A DNA stretch of 64,000 nucleotides from Blastomyces gilchristii SLH14081 (GCF_000003855.2 NW_003101677.1:1347506-1411505), one strand, 5' to 3'. Positions 1 to 11,264 are shown, numbered from the stretch's first letter. Program-made: numbers and translations. Notes: generated from the sequence alone by a model not told the origin.

Positions 1-1172
1 GTCTTCATAAGTCTGATCTTTGTCTATGCTTATAAGAGTCTGTAAGAGTTTGAAAGTTAATGTCTTCTTAAGCATGATAATCTTCATTTAATTCTCTTAA
101 GATTGATCACCTGCTTCTAGAATCTTGATGTTGAAGTCAGGAATAAATATTGTAAGAGAAGTGTTTCTCTGTTAAGTACTCTGTAATCAATCTAATACTT
201 TCTGTTGCCTAGTAGTGTCTTGAAACAGAACATTGAGATATTTGATAATATTATCAGATATTCACAATGCTGATTCACATGTCTTTATTTATAAATGAAA
301 CTTCTGTTTCATGTGATTCTTCAATCATTTATTGATGTATCAATCTTGATTGATTAGTGAACTGATAATATCTCTATTCACACTCAGTTTTGCAAGCATT
401 TTCATTCTCCATGATGAGTAGAGAGTGAGATCAGAAGTATTGAAATATACAGAAGCATCTAAGTATTCTTTCAGTACTTTTATATTTAATTCTGTAGATG
501 TTGAAATTGTCTGAGTTTCTTATTATAATAATTATTGAATCTCTTTATATTGATGTTGTTGAGTTGCATGCATATCAGCTATTTATTACTATTGTAATTT
601 CAATATTACTCAGAGTCACTCTGATATTACTTCTATACTCATATTTGAGAGTTCTCTCATATTGTCATTAGACATATTATTCATTGAGTGTATAATATCT
701 GTGAAATCTTAAAGAAGTGTAATTATATGAATATCTTATATATCTGAGTGTCAGAACTCTCAGATCTTTCACTGATATTCTCTTTATAAAATCTTATTAC
801 AGAGTCAGAGTGACTGATAAGTAAGCTTCTATCTAAGAACTTGATATTTACTTAACTGTTTAACTGTTTCTCTATTTCTTACACATTGTTATGCATTCAG
901 ATATCTCAGTGAGTGATCATTTCTAATGAGAAGATGATACTTGAATAATCATTTCTAATAAGAAGATAATGAATGTTTTTCTAGTATAAGAGATCTATAC
1001 TGAATAGATTGATATGATATTGATAGGTCTTATATAATAAAGAGAAAAACATTAGAAAAGAAAAAGAAAGAGAAAGTGTGAGAATCAGTGATTGAAGTGA
1101 ATATTTATACATGTATGTGATGATGTATGCAGTGAAGCTTCAGAGCAGAAGAATCTATACATATTCATAGTA

Positions 1173-1274
1173 GCTGAGAATTAGTGATCAAGAATGGCCG
1201 AGAATCGGAGCATACGCGTTGCAGCTGAGAATCAGTGATTGAGAATGGCTGAGAATCGGAGTGTACGCATTCAA
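1173..1274 (+). repeat. two-copy tandem repeat, 51-bp unit
   Basis: Two adjacent units start with GCTGAGAAT at 1173 and 1224. They share GCTGAGAAT, GTGAT, AGAATGG, GAGAATCGGAG and TACGC in the same order, differing mainly by C/T and G/A. A weaker third trace (GAGAATCAGTGATTGA) lies at about 1079. The unit keeps CG and GG dinucleotides that the surroundings have lost. Confidence 0.7.
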
Positions 1275-1339
1275 GAATGGAGCAGTTGGAATCTGTGAAG
1301 TGTAACAGAATAGTCTATATAATTGATCAGGCGCAGCCC

Positions 1340-1653
1340 GCTACATTTATCTTTTTCTTTTAATTTCTTTCTATCTATCTATTTAATGTGTCTATCTTTA
1401 AGACTGTGTTCTCTTTTTCTTTGTCATGATATTGTCAAATGATTTCAAAGTATCAGAAGATGTTAAGACACTGTAATTTATAAACAGTTTTTGTATTCTG
1501 AGCTGAAATTTTCTGATTTTGCATATCTGAAATTGATGAATGTATAATAGTTAACTTTACAGATATAGGAAAAACCCTGAGAACTAAAAGTTCTCAGGTA
1601 GATGTCATAGTCTCTGACTGCATACATCTATAATTGAAGAATAATAATAATAA
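1340..1653 (+). mobile_element. (AAT)n-tailed retroelement 3' end, same family as 10889-11264
   Basis: This stretch matches the reverse complement of about 10889-11200 nearly end to end, including TCTATCTATCTATTTAATGT, a CCCTGAGAACT...AGTTCTCAG hairpin-like segment and the (AAT)n tail. A simple-repeat tail of this type is typical of non-LTR retroelements (SINE or LINE 3' end). It abuts a hAT fragment at 1655, so it probably inserted into that fragment. I could not find a matching target-site duplication on its left, so its 5' limit is unknown. Confidence 0.6.
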
Positions 1654-1654
1654 T

Positions 1655-1884
1655 AGTACTCTGTAAAAGATTGTTCAGTTTTACTGTAATAATATATCAG
1701 TTTATTTTTTATAGTAATAATAGTCTATACTATAGTATTATCTCAGACTGAATTTCTTTTTAAGTGATTTCACTACTTTTTAAAATAAGTAAATAAACTG
1801 TTATACACTTATCAGACTGACTGCAGTATTAATATATAAGTAATTAAAACTGTTTTCATTATCTTATAAAACTGAAATAGTAAA
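1655..1884 (-). mobile_element. hAT transposase fragment, mutated copy of 60370-60599
   Basis: This 230-bp stretch aligns without gaps to 60370-60599, part of the C-terminal half of the hAT transposase on the - strand. The differences are dominated by C-to-T and G-to-A changes in this copy. The left side is cut by the (AAT)n-tailed element. The right side abuts the gene island at about 1885, where base composition jumps to GC-rich. Confidence 0.8.
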
Positions 1885-2039
1885 GGTTGCGACGGCGAGC
1901 CCGCGGCCGGAAACGGCGCTGCCCGCCCGATCCGGTCAAGCGCCGTCCGCGTGTGGTCTAGCGCGGACCGATGCGGCCTGGCGCTGCCCCGTTCGGGCAT
2001 GGTGCCGACCCGGCGGCCCCCTTCGACTCTCCGACGTGC

Positions 2040-2046
2040 TATATAA
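2040..2046 (+). promoter_or_regulatory. TATA box
   Basis: TATATAA lies in a CG-rich context and is followed 10-110 bases later by a CT-rich tract. This arrangement fits a + strand core promoter, with transcription probably starting around 2070-2120. It is the best candidate promoter for the gene starting at 3401. Confidence 0.4.
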
Positions 2047-2394
2047 AGCTGCCCTGACTTCCTCCCTCGCACACGCACTTCTGCATCCTTATTTCCCTTC
2101 CTCTCTTTCATCCATTTCCTTTCCTTCTCTTCTCTGCCCCTGCCGTCTCGTCCTCCTCCCCGTCCTCGACTTCGGTGTGGTATCCCTGACTCACTGCCTC
2201 TGCGCCACCGCCCACCTGTCCAATCGCTCTGATTTTGGTCGCCGCCGTTCGACGAAGGCCCCTGCGGCATTGGCTTCACCATCGAACCCGCCTATGTTAT
2301 ATGTGTCCTTGCCTTGCTTTTTCCTCCGCTCCTGCTACTGTTCTTTCACTCTCTCCCGTCTCGCGTTGAAGTGATACATGCGTTCCCCTCCCTT

Positions 2395-2426
2395 CCCCCC
2401 CCCCCCCCCCCCCGGGAAAAAAAAAA
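2395..2426. repeat. homopolymer C19-GGG-A10
   Basis: A run of 19 C, three G and ten A. It is an obvious slippage site, and its exact length is likely to be unreliable in an assembly. Confidence 0.9.
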
Positions 2427-3400
2427 GGAAATTCCTTCCCGTATCAGCAACCGGTTGACCTGACTCACAGTTCCCCGTTTCCCTCTGTAACCCCTCTCTC
2501 CTGCTGCTGCTGACGTCCCTCCTGCTCAGCGGCCAATGGCAAAAATTCCTCATTTCAGTAAAACCCCGTGGGAATGAATGGGTGGTCGATCCCAATTGCG
2601 GCGTCGCTGAACCGGCGCCATTCTTTCCCCGACTCTTGGACTCGTTCTTCGACTTGTCATTTGCTGGTGCCTACGTGTCGGACAAAGAAATAACTGGAAG
2701 GGCTGCATTTCCAGCCTTCCTTCTGCCCGTGGTTCGAAGGACCCCAGTTTCAGCTCAGTGTGGCGATCTTTGGGGTTTGACCTATCAACCCCGACAGGAA
2801 ATCCCTGCGATATGTACGCGAGCGAGCTGAAGTCGCATCGGGCGTTCCGGAGCATGTCCACGCCGCGTACGCCATGTAGCGATGCAAGGATGGTGTGATA
2901 AGAGGACGAAGGCGCAGGGCCGAAGGTGCGAGGAGGCCGCGTAAGCGAGGCTATAGCTTCATGTGTGCGCAGCCGCCGTGTGCCGCTCATTCCCACACTC
3001 CTCACAGGATTCACATTCAATTTGTTCATGGTACTCGCATCTTCCATGCCTGGATTGTTCGAGAGAAATTGAACCGGGACGGCAGGAGGCTGTGGCGCCG
3101 CTTCTGCGTCCACCCGACAGGCGATGGATGTGGCTGGCTGCTACTCACACCTGCTTGGGTTACATTCTGCTGTTATGTGTGCGGTGGCTGATGATGTTTG
3201 ATTTGAAGAGCCTGATGCTCATCGGCTCTCCTTTTGAGTGAGTGTAGATTTTTCTGGCTGATAAGCTTATTTAGAGGAACAGAGAGAATGGAGCTATCAT
3301 CAGAGCAGTGATAACTGTAGATAAAATGATCTGCTTTTCCCTGTGGATTCACCACTGCTGTTCTGACAGACTACATGAGATCACCATCTCTTCTGCAAAC

Positions 3401-3840
3401 ATGTCCAGCAGCTGGAACATATATACCCCTTTCAATCCCCCTCTCAGGGCCTCAAAAACTCCTCAGTCCTCTAACTCCATGAATCCCCCCTCTTCAAGTC
3501 CCATGCCTGCAAGTCATCAACCTCCTTACTCTATACTCTCTGCATCTCAATCTCTCCAGACGGTCCCTGCATCTTTCATCAGCTCTCAAACACTCTCTCA
3601 CTCTTTACCCTCTCATTCTTCTCTCTTCAGTCATTCTTCACAAGTTCCATCTTTCCCCTCTTTCAAAGATCACCATGAGGTCCAGTCTCGGGCAGAGAAT
3701 ACTTGCTTGAATGATTTTAATGAATTCTTCACGGGACTTGATTCTCTTCATGTCCTCATCCCCAGTGATGCAGCTGTCGAACACTCGAGCCAGTATTTGC
3801 AGAATGAGAGGCACGGTTCTCACGGTGAGTAGCCGGTTCG

Positions 3841-3874
<34 letters not shown>

Positions 3875-6254
3875 TCCCTTTCTTTTTGTTCTATCTGGTT
3901 AGACCGGTTTCTAACACCAGAGTGTCTCCTAGGTTTTTCTGACGGAGATGAGGACAGAGGCTGGGAGAAGGACGACGAATCCTTACCGGTTCCTTCGCCT
4001 GCTGTAGAATGCGGCCTGGTAAGATCAGCCGGCACAAAGGCTCTTCCTGGCGACAGCAGTTCAACGCCTGTACTGGATTCGACTCCACACGCTGGCTTTT
4101 TGGAGCCGGGGTCAGATCAGAATACATTACATAGACAAGAATGGTCCTGAAGCAGTTCTGATGACCCTCTGCTCTTCAATCCGCTGATCACAGTAGACCC
4201 TGATGACAGTGCTATGGACAGGTCCGCTGTTGACAGCACCTTCATGTCTCCTGCCAAATGAGACACTTCCAGCTGTGCAACATCCATATCTCACTCTCCC
4301 AAGGCGGATGGTGGAAGCAACGAAGCCGGCACTGGCATCGCCGGTGTGCATTCTATTCAACTCAAGAGACAACGCCGGCCCCGGGCTGGTACCGGTGACA
4401 TGCACCCCATGGTCGCCGTCGAAGTGCCGGTCATCGCGGATCGCCTCGAAGAAGCCATGTCAGGCTCGATGCGGTACGAGAATGGGCTAAGCAGCCGACT
4501 CCGGACCCGCCAACAGAAGACTCGTGCACGATCGAGGCGTGAGGTCCCTGATACCCAGGACTGTAAGCTTCCCGGGAAGCCCGTGCAGTGTGTCGAAGAC
4601 AACACAACCATGTCTGACATGGGTAGCTCGAGCGCACACTCCGACAATACAGATGACAACTACTGTGCAAGCAGCGAAGAGAATGGCTCAATGAAACCAC
4701 CTTCAAAGCATTGCAGGCTTTCCACACCGCCATCCGGCCCTGCATCGCGCCGTCCCCAGTTTCAGATCCCAAGGGCAGCAGCCACTGCAGGTTGTGAAGA
4801 TGTTGAACAGGAGAACTGCAGAGTGTGAACAACAACTGTGAAGAACCATTACCCGACCCCCGGGAACACAAATCATGAACTAGACACTTACACCCACCCC
4901 TGACCTTCTATTGATGACAAGACGTGCAGTTGCCCTCTGCTGTTGTTGACCTGAGGGGAAGCTGTGATGCTGTCATCTAGAGTTGCTCATGTCATTTTCA
5001 AGATGGTCATGCGCTGTTCAATGACCGCCTCAGATCTCGCGGGCGAGACGACAGCTGCGGCCAACGCTGAAAGAGATTACAATGAATGGAAGATTGAGGA
5101 TCTGGGCGGGAGAAGACGCCACTGAACTTGAGAGGAGGACAACTGTCTAATGACCCTGAAGCAGAATAGCTTCTCCTGGACGGAGATTGAGAAGCGGTTT
5201 CCACACAGACAACTCGGCTCTTTGCGGCAGCGATGGTACGCAAAACTTCAGAATACACACGCAAGCAACCCCCCCACCAACAAGCAGAGGCAAGAGTGGA
5301 ACTGTAAGCGCGGCCACCCGATCCTCGTTTGTAACCCCTCAGCTATGTGTGACGTGAGCCTGAAAAATAGTGCTTAGAAGGTGTGCTGCAATGAGTACTG
5401 ATGCCCTGCTCTTCTTGCGAACCTACTAGGTCGTGCATCAGCCGGTGAACCCCTTCTGATATCAAAGCCGCCCACGCCCGTCGAAACTTCACATCGCTAT
5501 CCCGGTGGACAACCCCAACCAGCGGATGACCGGGCCATGCCGAATGCGAAGCACCGCACACCATCTCCGTCCTCAACAGTGACTGCCATGTGCTCAGTGT
5601 GCAATTCTGTCATTGAGGTGGAGGCTTCCAGTGTGTTCAAGGCTGCTAACAATCGCATGCGGGTCCGCGAGCAGTTGCGGTTCTGTGAGAACCACTGAAA
5701 GGAAACTGCACGGTGTGAGTGGTCCTGACTTCACTATTCCATCATTGCATGGGACCACCTTGATGATCGGTTGACTCAATTTCATCCTCACCTGCATCAG
5801 ATTCTTAATGATTCTGGGTACCACTTCTGCTATAAGAGTGTTGTGCTCGAGAAAGTGCAGAGGCATGGCAGAAAGATTCTCTCTCAGAGTGTCCTGCACA
5901 GCACTGGCTACTATGGCCTTAGAGGCCATGAGATCCTGTGAGTGAAGAAACCCCCCTCCACCTCTTCATCCACCACCCCCAATCCCGACCCTGTGAACCC
6001 CACCGAGGAACCTCTTCACTGACCTTCCCCTCAGCTCAGCGCATGTCGTGTCTCACTTTAAAGACGCCATCGACTCACTGGCTGGCATTGATAGCGTGGC
6101 ATCAAAGTATGGGACTGTGATGTATGCTCAGAAGGTCTTGGTTCCTGAACTGCTGAAGATGTTGGTTCAGGAGAACATGGGAGTTGATGCTAAAGAGGCC
6201 CACCGGATTCTGAAGAAGAGCAACAAGATCAGGAATTTGCTTAATCTTGAGTGA
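3401..6254 (+). pseudogene. Myb/SANT plus RTC4-like domain protein, inactivated by TGA codons
   Basis: Four exons in one consistent frame: 3401-3824, 3933-5303, 5430-5937 and 6035-6254 (841 codons with the stop). Introns are GTGAGT..TAG (3825-3932, branch CTAAC at 3911), GTAAGC..TAG (5304-5429) and GTGAGT..CAG (5938-6034, branch CTGAC). All phases fit. Order: a Ser/Pro-rich N terminus; a long polar region; a Myb/SANT-like repeat at about 5120-5250 (EEDNCLMTLK, SWTEIEKRFPHR, LGSLRQRWYAKL); a linker; then an RTC4-like domain. The RTC4-like part starts with MCSVCNSVIE and RVREQLRFCE (5588 on), continues with STGYYGLRG, and ends with VLVPELLKMLVQENMGVD. RTC4 family members are linked to telomere capping in yeast, and the Myb repeat suggests DNA binding; the role here is inference. 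Nine in-frame TGA (4148, 4259, 4826, 4901, 4952, 5123, 5129, 5696, 5726) and no TAA or TAG break the frame, as expected if TGG or CGA became TGA. Some of 4826-4954 could lie in an unseen intron. Confidence 0.7.
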
Positions 6255-6434
6255 ATCGGGAACATGTAGTTATTGATTAACATATTGATTTAACGCAACT
6301 CAATGACCAGCATTGTAACTATCTTAGTGAATAACGTAGCCATCAGAACATATCTTTTGGGTGACTCTCTAAACTGCCCTCGCTAGTTCTACCCACAATT
6401 TGGTAGTGATTTGAACATTGTTATTTCTGATTTT
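6255..6434. other. convergent 3' intergenic region
   Basis: 180 bases lie between the stop codons of two convergent genes. AT-rich stretches suitable for fungal 3' ends are present, but no canonical polyadenylation signal stands out on either strand. Confidence 0.5.
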
Positions 6435-7985
6435 TTACTTAATTTCCTGCTTTGCAGGAAACGCCCATCTTTGCATCCACTCAGACTCAACAACATCCCG
6501 AATAGTAGCCCTGTCACTTGGTAAATATTGAAGCATCATCCAAATCATATGTAGGAAAGCCTTCTTCTCATCCTCCCCCTGCTCTTCCATGTCTGATCGC
6601 CGCCGAGCTGTATTAACGAACCAATCGTACCGTTCTTCCAGGCTATCTTGAAAAGGAGCACCAGTTGTGATATCAATAGTTGCATCCTCATTAAAAAAAT
6701 CGGCTCTGGACTCCCATTGTGACCACCATGGATCAGGGAGCTTTCCCAAAACACTGACTTGGTCCTGAAGTATGCCTCCACCTAAGGTACTAAAGGGGCC
6801 CCCACTACCAATGATTTCAAATATGGTACATCCAAGGGTCCAAATTTCACTGGGGAATGAAAGGTTATATTCATCGTTTTGTTTGTCAAGAAAGAAAATT
6901 TCGGGTGGAACAAGGTGGGGCAGTGTATATGCATTAGTCCGTCTTGTTTTACTAGGGTAGTAACTCGAACCAAAGTCGGAGAGCATGATGGGCAAATAGG
7001 TAGGGGTGATTTGGTCAGACTGAATTCCAACTCTTGCAGGCCCAACGACGTGAGTAGGAACTCCTGCCGGGAGAGGTTTGCCATCAACTCGGACAATAGG
7101 CTCAAGAATTGGATTGCCGAATTTCTGATACAGTTGTGAAGGATCTATCATTCGGCGAATGTCGGCGGGAAGTCGAAGAAAGATATTACCGCAATGTATA
7201 TCTGTAGGATTGGTTAGACACTGTGTATATCTAGGAATGATTATCTACTCACCACCGTGGATAATGCTTTGTCCGTGTAAAAACTGGACAGCTAACACCA
7301 GGTCTGCAGCAATAGCTCGCGCGATACGAAGATCCAGTAGTCCGTGAAAGGCCAAGGACTTTGATTGTGTCAAGCTACAACTAGCCGTTTCCATGACCAG
7401 GCAATTGTGAGTTCCATTGGGACTAATTTCAATGAAATTGTCCAGCAGCTGTCTGATCAATGGGTGTGGATGAAGATGTTTTAGAATATCTACTTCCTGA
7501 GATTTCGAGGCAGAATCAGCGGATTTTATTTTGATAGCAACTAACTCCTGTTGCTTCTGGTCAGAAGCCAGCCATACTGTAGAGCTGCCGCCAAATCCGA
7601 GGTTCTGAACAATAGAGTAACGTCCATCACAGAGTTGATCACCAAGCTTTAACGGGTAAAAGCCGCCTGGACAGTACCTCTCTAGCCATTCACAATCCTC
7701 AATGTATTTGTACTTAGGGGCAGTCTCAGAAGCTGCAGGGCTTTTGTCCATCTTGCGTCGAGGGCGTGAGGTGTGAAATGTTTTTAAAATAGTGAATGCG
7801 CATTTCTCTTGTGAGAGATGCTTTGAGGGTACCAATTTTACTAATCTTCCTAACAAAACAAGGGATGGGGAGTGACATCTCCATGTAAAGTGTAAAATAC
7901 ACGAATTGAAGGGGATCATTTCCGGTCGGCCATAGAGTGGGAGTGGGTGACATTGTCGGAGAGAAGCCAACAACTGGCGTGCCAA
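6435..7985 (-). CDS. SRPK-like serine/threonine protein kinase, two exons
   Basis: Exons run 7985-7253 and 7201-6435, with a 51-bp GTGAGT..CAG intron (7252-7202) that splits the catalytic Asp codon. From 7985 the protein is 499 residues; from the internal ATG at 7751 it is 421. The second start is attractive because it sits just before the conserved PKYKYIEDCEWLERY opening; the longer form adds a basic, Ser/Leu-rich N terminus that could be a mitochondrial presequence. Numbered from 7751: glycine loop GFGGSS (52-57 region), VAIKI with Lys74, catalytic HGDIHCGN with Asp167 and Asn172, DFG at 242-244, then PPEIFF and SEIWTLGC. HGD with His in place of the usual Lys, and a long insert between catalytic loop and DFG, are typical of the fungal SRPK-like group. 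All key residues are present and there is no in-frame stop, in contrast to the dead convergent neighbour. Substrates are not deducible; the family phosphorylates SR-type proteins in model organisms. Confidence 0.9.
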
Positions 7986-8047
7986 CTTGATCTCCGCGTT
8001 TATCGACTCCTCGACCTTTTTTTCTGACTAAGCAAGTATGATACAAC
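7986..8047 (-). promoter_or_regulatory. remaining upstream flank of the kinase gene
   Basis: Only 62 bases of normal-composition DNA separate the longer kinase start from the Copia LTR at 8048. If translation starts at 7751, the leader and promoter would lie in 7752-8047. No TATA box is evident. The original upstream region was probably moved to the far side of the Copia insertion. Confidence 0.35.
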
Positions 8048-8157
8048 TGTTGGCCGTTACGGCCGTTGCGGTTAGCGATCCCACTAGATCACGTGACCCA
8101 CCAATATATTATGTTCTTGTAGATAGATCTATCAATACAATCTTCAACTATTCTACA
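8048..8157 (+). repeat. Ty1/Copia 5' LTR
   Basis: The sequence starts TGTTGGCCGTTACGGCC and ends CTATTCTACA, with the TG..CA ends of an LTR and length 110 bp. Its first 56 bases recur at 36722-36777 with two mismatches. It includes a CACGTG E-box core (GATCACGTGACC). The polarity agrees with the Copia coding fragments downstream. Confidence 0.7.
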
Positions 8158-9023
8158 GATAATAGTCTGAATAACACATTTTTCTTTTTAGAACATTGTA
8201 TTAATATTTTTAATGAGAGTAGTTTATCTTTTTTAAGAAGACTCTTACTTTTTATTAGAGATATTTCATTTTCTCTGAATTTATCAGTTAGCAGATTTAT
8301 ACACTTTTAAAAAAGTATATTCTCTATTGTAAAGAATATCTTTTTTTTTTACATATTTAAAAGAAACAGAGTTATCTTAATATAAGTAATACATCTATTA
8401 CTTCAGAGTTCAGCTTAAGATCTAGATTTACTTACTTTACTAAATAACTTATTAATAGAATAATTACTTATTATAAGAAAGTTTCTAAGTTATAAGATAA
8501 GACTGATGTCAGTTTTTATCAGAGTATGAAATTTAATAATGAAACAATAGAGAAGCTTTAAAATAAGAGAAAGTAGAGTTAATATTCATCTACAGAATCT
8601 GTTCATTTCAACTTATTAAATTCTTTACTATTTCTTATTTTTAAAATACTGACTTTTAATGATAATCTGAATCAATCTATCTATTACACTGCAGATAATC
8701 TTATGAATCTTATACAGATAATACTTTAAAATTAAATAGCTATAGCTAATATTACATAACATCTCACTATATCTGTTCTTATATAAAGAGACACTATGAG
8801 AGATAAGTTGTAAAAATATTAGAAGAAAGTTAAATATGTACTAGATATTAAATCAGTGACTATATTTAATAACTCTAATTATAAAGTCTGATGTATTAAT
8901 ATATTAACTGATATAAAAGTTATTAATAAAACTGATATTCTATTAAGAATTTAACAAGAATTTTCTTTTATATATTATATCAATTCTGAGAAGTGAAAGA
9001 TTTATTTCAAGTTTCTATATAGA
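8158..9023 (+). mobile_element. Ty1/Copia element, 5' internal fragment
   Basis: AT-rich and without long frames. By position, between the 5' LTR and chromovirus A, this should be the primer-binding site and the start of gag. I cannot recognise gag motifs, and no clear tRNA-primer complement is visible. The assignment rests on continuity across the TATAT duplication to the recognisable Copia sequence resuming at 17575. Confidence 0.55.
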
Positions 9024-9028
9024 TATAT

Positions 9029-9286
9029 TGTAAGAAATCTCACTTCTTACAGATTCTTTACCTCTATTTCTATCTGTTATATAATTAATAGAATTAGCAG
9101 TTCTTGACTATATATAACTATATAGACTAAAGTTCATGAATACTATTCATAACTCAGCTTGAATATTATTATATATTTAATCTCTACATTTATTCTTTCT
9201 ACTATGAATACTTCTAGTAGTTAACAGTATATATTATATCAAGCTGTGAATATCTGAATAATTGTCTGTAAGTACTTATTCTTACA
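9029..9286 (+). repeat. 5' LTR of chromovirus A
   Basis: 258 bp, TGTAAGAAATC..CTTATTCTTACA. This is the most mutated LTR of the family in the window: positions that are CG, CC or GG in copies B and D are TG, CA, CT or GA here. Confidence 0.9.
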
Positions 9287-10888
9287 TTTCAAGCTCAGTC
9301 AGTCAGCAATCATCTGTTATAACTGAAAGAACTAGAAACTTATATACTTCAATCTCTGTAAACTCTACTGCAGACACTCAGAAGCAGTTATCTGAATTAT
9401 AAGTAATCTCTGTAAAAGAAGTCTCAGAGAACTTATTAACTACTTACAGAATATTATTCTCTATATCTATGACAGAGAAACTCTCTGAACTTATGAATAA
9501 ATCAATCTCAGTGAAGAACATTCTTAAGCATTTCTTACAGAATTAAGCTATTTTTCTACAAGAAATACTTACTATCTGTAAACACTCTTAAACTAAGTCT
9601 CTAGATATAATCTTCAAAGACACTTATAAACTGAAAAGAAACTTTCTTAAGTTATAATTACTTAAGATAAACTATTAAATCACAATCTATAAAAGCTTTT
9701 ATAAGTTTGTATTTAAAATTGACTTACAAGCTCAGCTGTGTGATATGAAAGATAAAGAAGCTGTTATCTATATAATAACAGATCTCTACTACACTGAAGT
9801 CAAGAACTGACTGAATTATTTAGAAAATAATTATAAGAGATTCTGCTGATCTGTTCTCAAGATCTATCTAAAGAATAAGTTGAGAGACTTTACAAGTCAG
9901 ACAGAGAATATCTAAGCTATAATTATTAATATTAGAAAAAGAGATGAGAAATCTGATAAAAACTACTCACAGTGCTTTATAAAATTATGATATAAATTAA
10001 GATCTGTAGAAACAAAGCTCTGAAACAAAACCTGAATAATAATATTTATAAAGAGACTGAATAAAGATATATAGAATAAGCACATTGAGTAAGACTCTAA
10101 GTTCTTAACTCTGAAGAAACTGATAACTCTCATTTATTATTTACAGATTACTGTGAGAGTCACAGACTTATAGAGAGTGAATTATTAATCAGTCTCACAA
10201 GAGTCAGAATAATAGAGAACAGATTTATCAGAGAAAGATAATAAGATATAGAGAGATTTATATCTGACTTCTAAGTAGAAAGAGAGAGCTTTACAAGCTC
10301 TTATAAACAGAGTATATAATAGAGAGATTAAGAAAAAGAGTCTTTACTTTATCTATTCTAAATCAGAACATCTTTATATAAACTGTCTGAATAAATTAAA
10401 ATAGAAATTTAAGAAGTTATGAATAGAGTCAGTAACAGTCTTCTTAAGAGTCTTAAAGCTGATATCTGAATCTGTTACTTCTCTGATAAAAATGCTTACT
10501 TATAGAGAGAGACTGTATCACAGTACTACTACTCTGTAAGTATAGAAAGTATTAATGAACTCAGAATTTCAGATCACTGTAGTGTTTCTAAAGCTTACAG
10601 AGTGAATAAGCTGAGTGATAAAAACTGAAAATCTACTCTTATAATAAGCAGAATGTGAGAACTCAGATCTGAGAGCTGAGAGACTTATAAGAATTATCTT
10701 TGAATTACAAGATCTCTCTGAAATCTGAAGAAGATTTACAGAAACTGTGATTATTGCAGACATTATAGATAACATGTACTTGAGACTTGTATAACTTTAA
10801 AGATATAATCTGTACATAGCTATCTACAAGTCAGGTTTATACTTCTAGTCAGTGTTAGCAGACTCACTTATAGAGATAGAATTAGTTA

Positions 10889-11264
10889 TTATTATTATTA
10901 TTATTCTTCAATTATAGATGTATGCAGTCAGAGACTATGACATCTACCTGAGAATCTTTAGTTCTCAGGGTTTTTCCTATATCTATAGAGTCAACTATTA
11001 TACATTTATCAATTTCAGATATGCAAAATCAGAAAATTCCAGCTCAGAATACAAAAACTGTTTACAAATTGCAGTATTTCAACACCTTCTGATACTTTGA
11101 AACCATTTGAAAATATCATAACAAAGGAAAAAAGAACATAGTCTTAAAGATAGACACATTAAATAGATAGATAGAAAAGAACAGAAGGAAACAAGTACAG
11201 TGAAGAGAGACTATAACAAAATAAAATTATTAAAAGATAGTGTATAGCTGTTTTAACAGACTAT
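10889..11264 (-). mobile_element. 376-bp SINE-like element with (AAT)n tail inside chromovirus A
   Basis: It interrupts A relative to the intact sequence at about 22425. It is flanked by a perfect 14-bp duplication, GATAGAATTAGTTA, at 10875-10888 and 11265-11278. Read on the - strand it ends in ..GAAGAATAATAATAAT, the tail of a retroposed element. Its 3' 300 bases match 1340-1653. I see no intact A or B box at its 5' end, so it may be a SINE with a decayed head or a 5'-truncated LINE. Confidence 0.82.

Larger units (their letters stand above)
1..1653. repeat. AT-rich degenerate repeat block
   Basis: No open frame of note on either strand. The base composition matches the transposon blocks further on: CC, GG and CG are very rare up to about 1190. 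A few unmutated patches occur (around 1195-1240 and 1325-1345). The right end carries an (AAT)n tail at about 1637-1653 and is described separately. The block may be the body or 3' region of a LINE-like element, but I recognise no reverse transcriptase motif in it. Confidence 0.5.
1885..3400 (+). promoter_or_regulatory. GC-rich upstream/leader region of the Myb-RTC4 gene
   Basis: Composition is normal, with abundant CG, CC and GG. A TATA box at 2040 is followed by a long pyrimidine-rich stretch (2055-2165), as is usual around fungal transcription starts. A 19-C run followed by GGG and ten A lies at 2395-2426. Short open frames occur on both strands (for example - strand 3113-2550, 187 codons), but none shows a recognisable motif and I do not call them genes. 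The region could be promoter plus a leader of about 1.3 kb, or could hide a non-coding 5' exon. Confidence 0.45.

Noticed and set aside
173..184. AAGTACTCTGTAA as left target duplication of the element ending at 1653
   Set aside because: The bases before it do not match the hAT sequence expected to the left of the insertion point (compare before 60370), so the short match is probably chance.
2550..3113. 187-codon open frame on - and overlapping frames on + (2582-3241)
   Set aside because: GC-rich sequence gives chance open frames on several frames at once; no motif, no intron logic and no family resemblance was seen.
3401..6254. TGA read as tryptophan (alternative nuclear code or readthrough) in the Myb-RTC4 gene and the LINE
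   Set aside because: The intact kinase next door uses TGG for Trp at several places (WLERY, STVWLAS, IWTLGC) and has no internal TGA; some TGA in the pseudogene fit Arg (CGA) better; C-to-T/G-to-A decay explains all of them.
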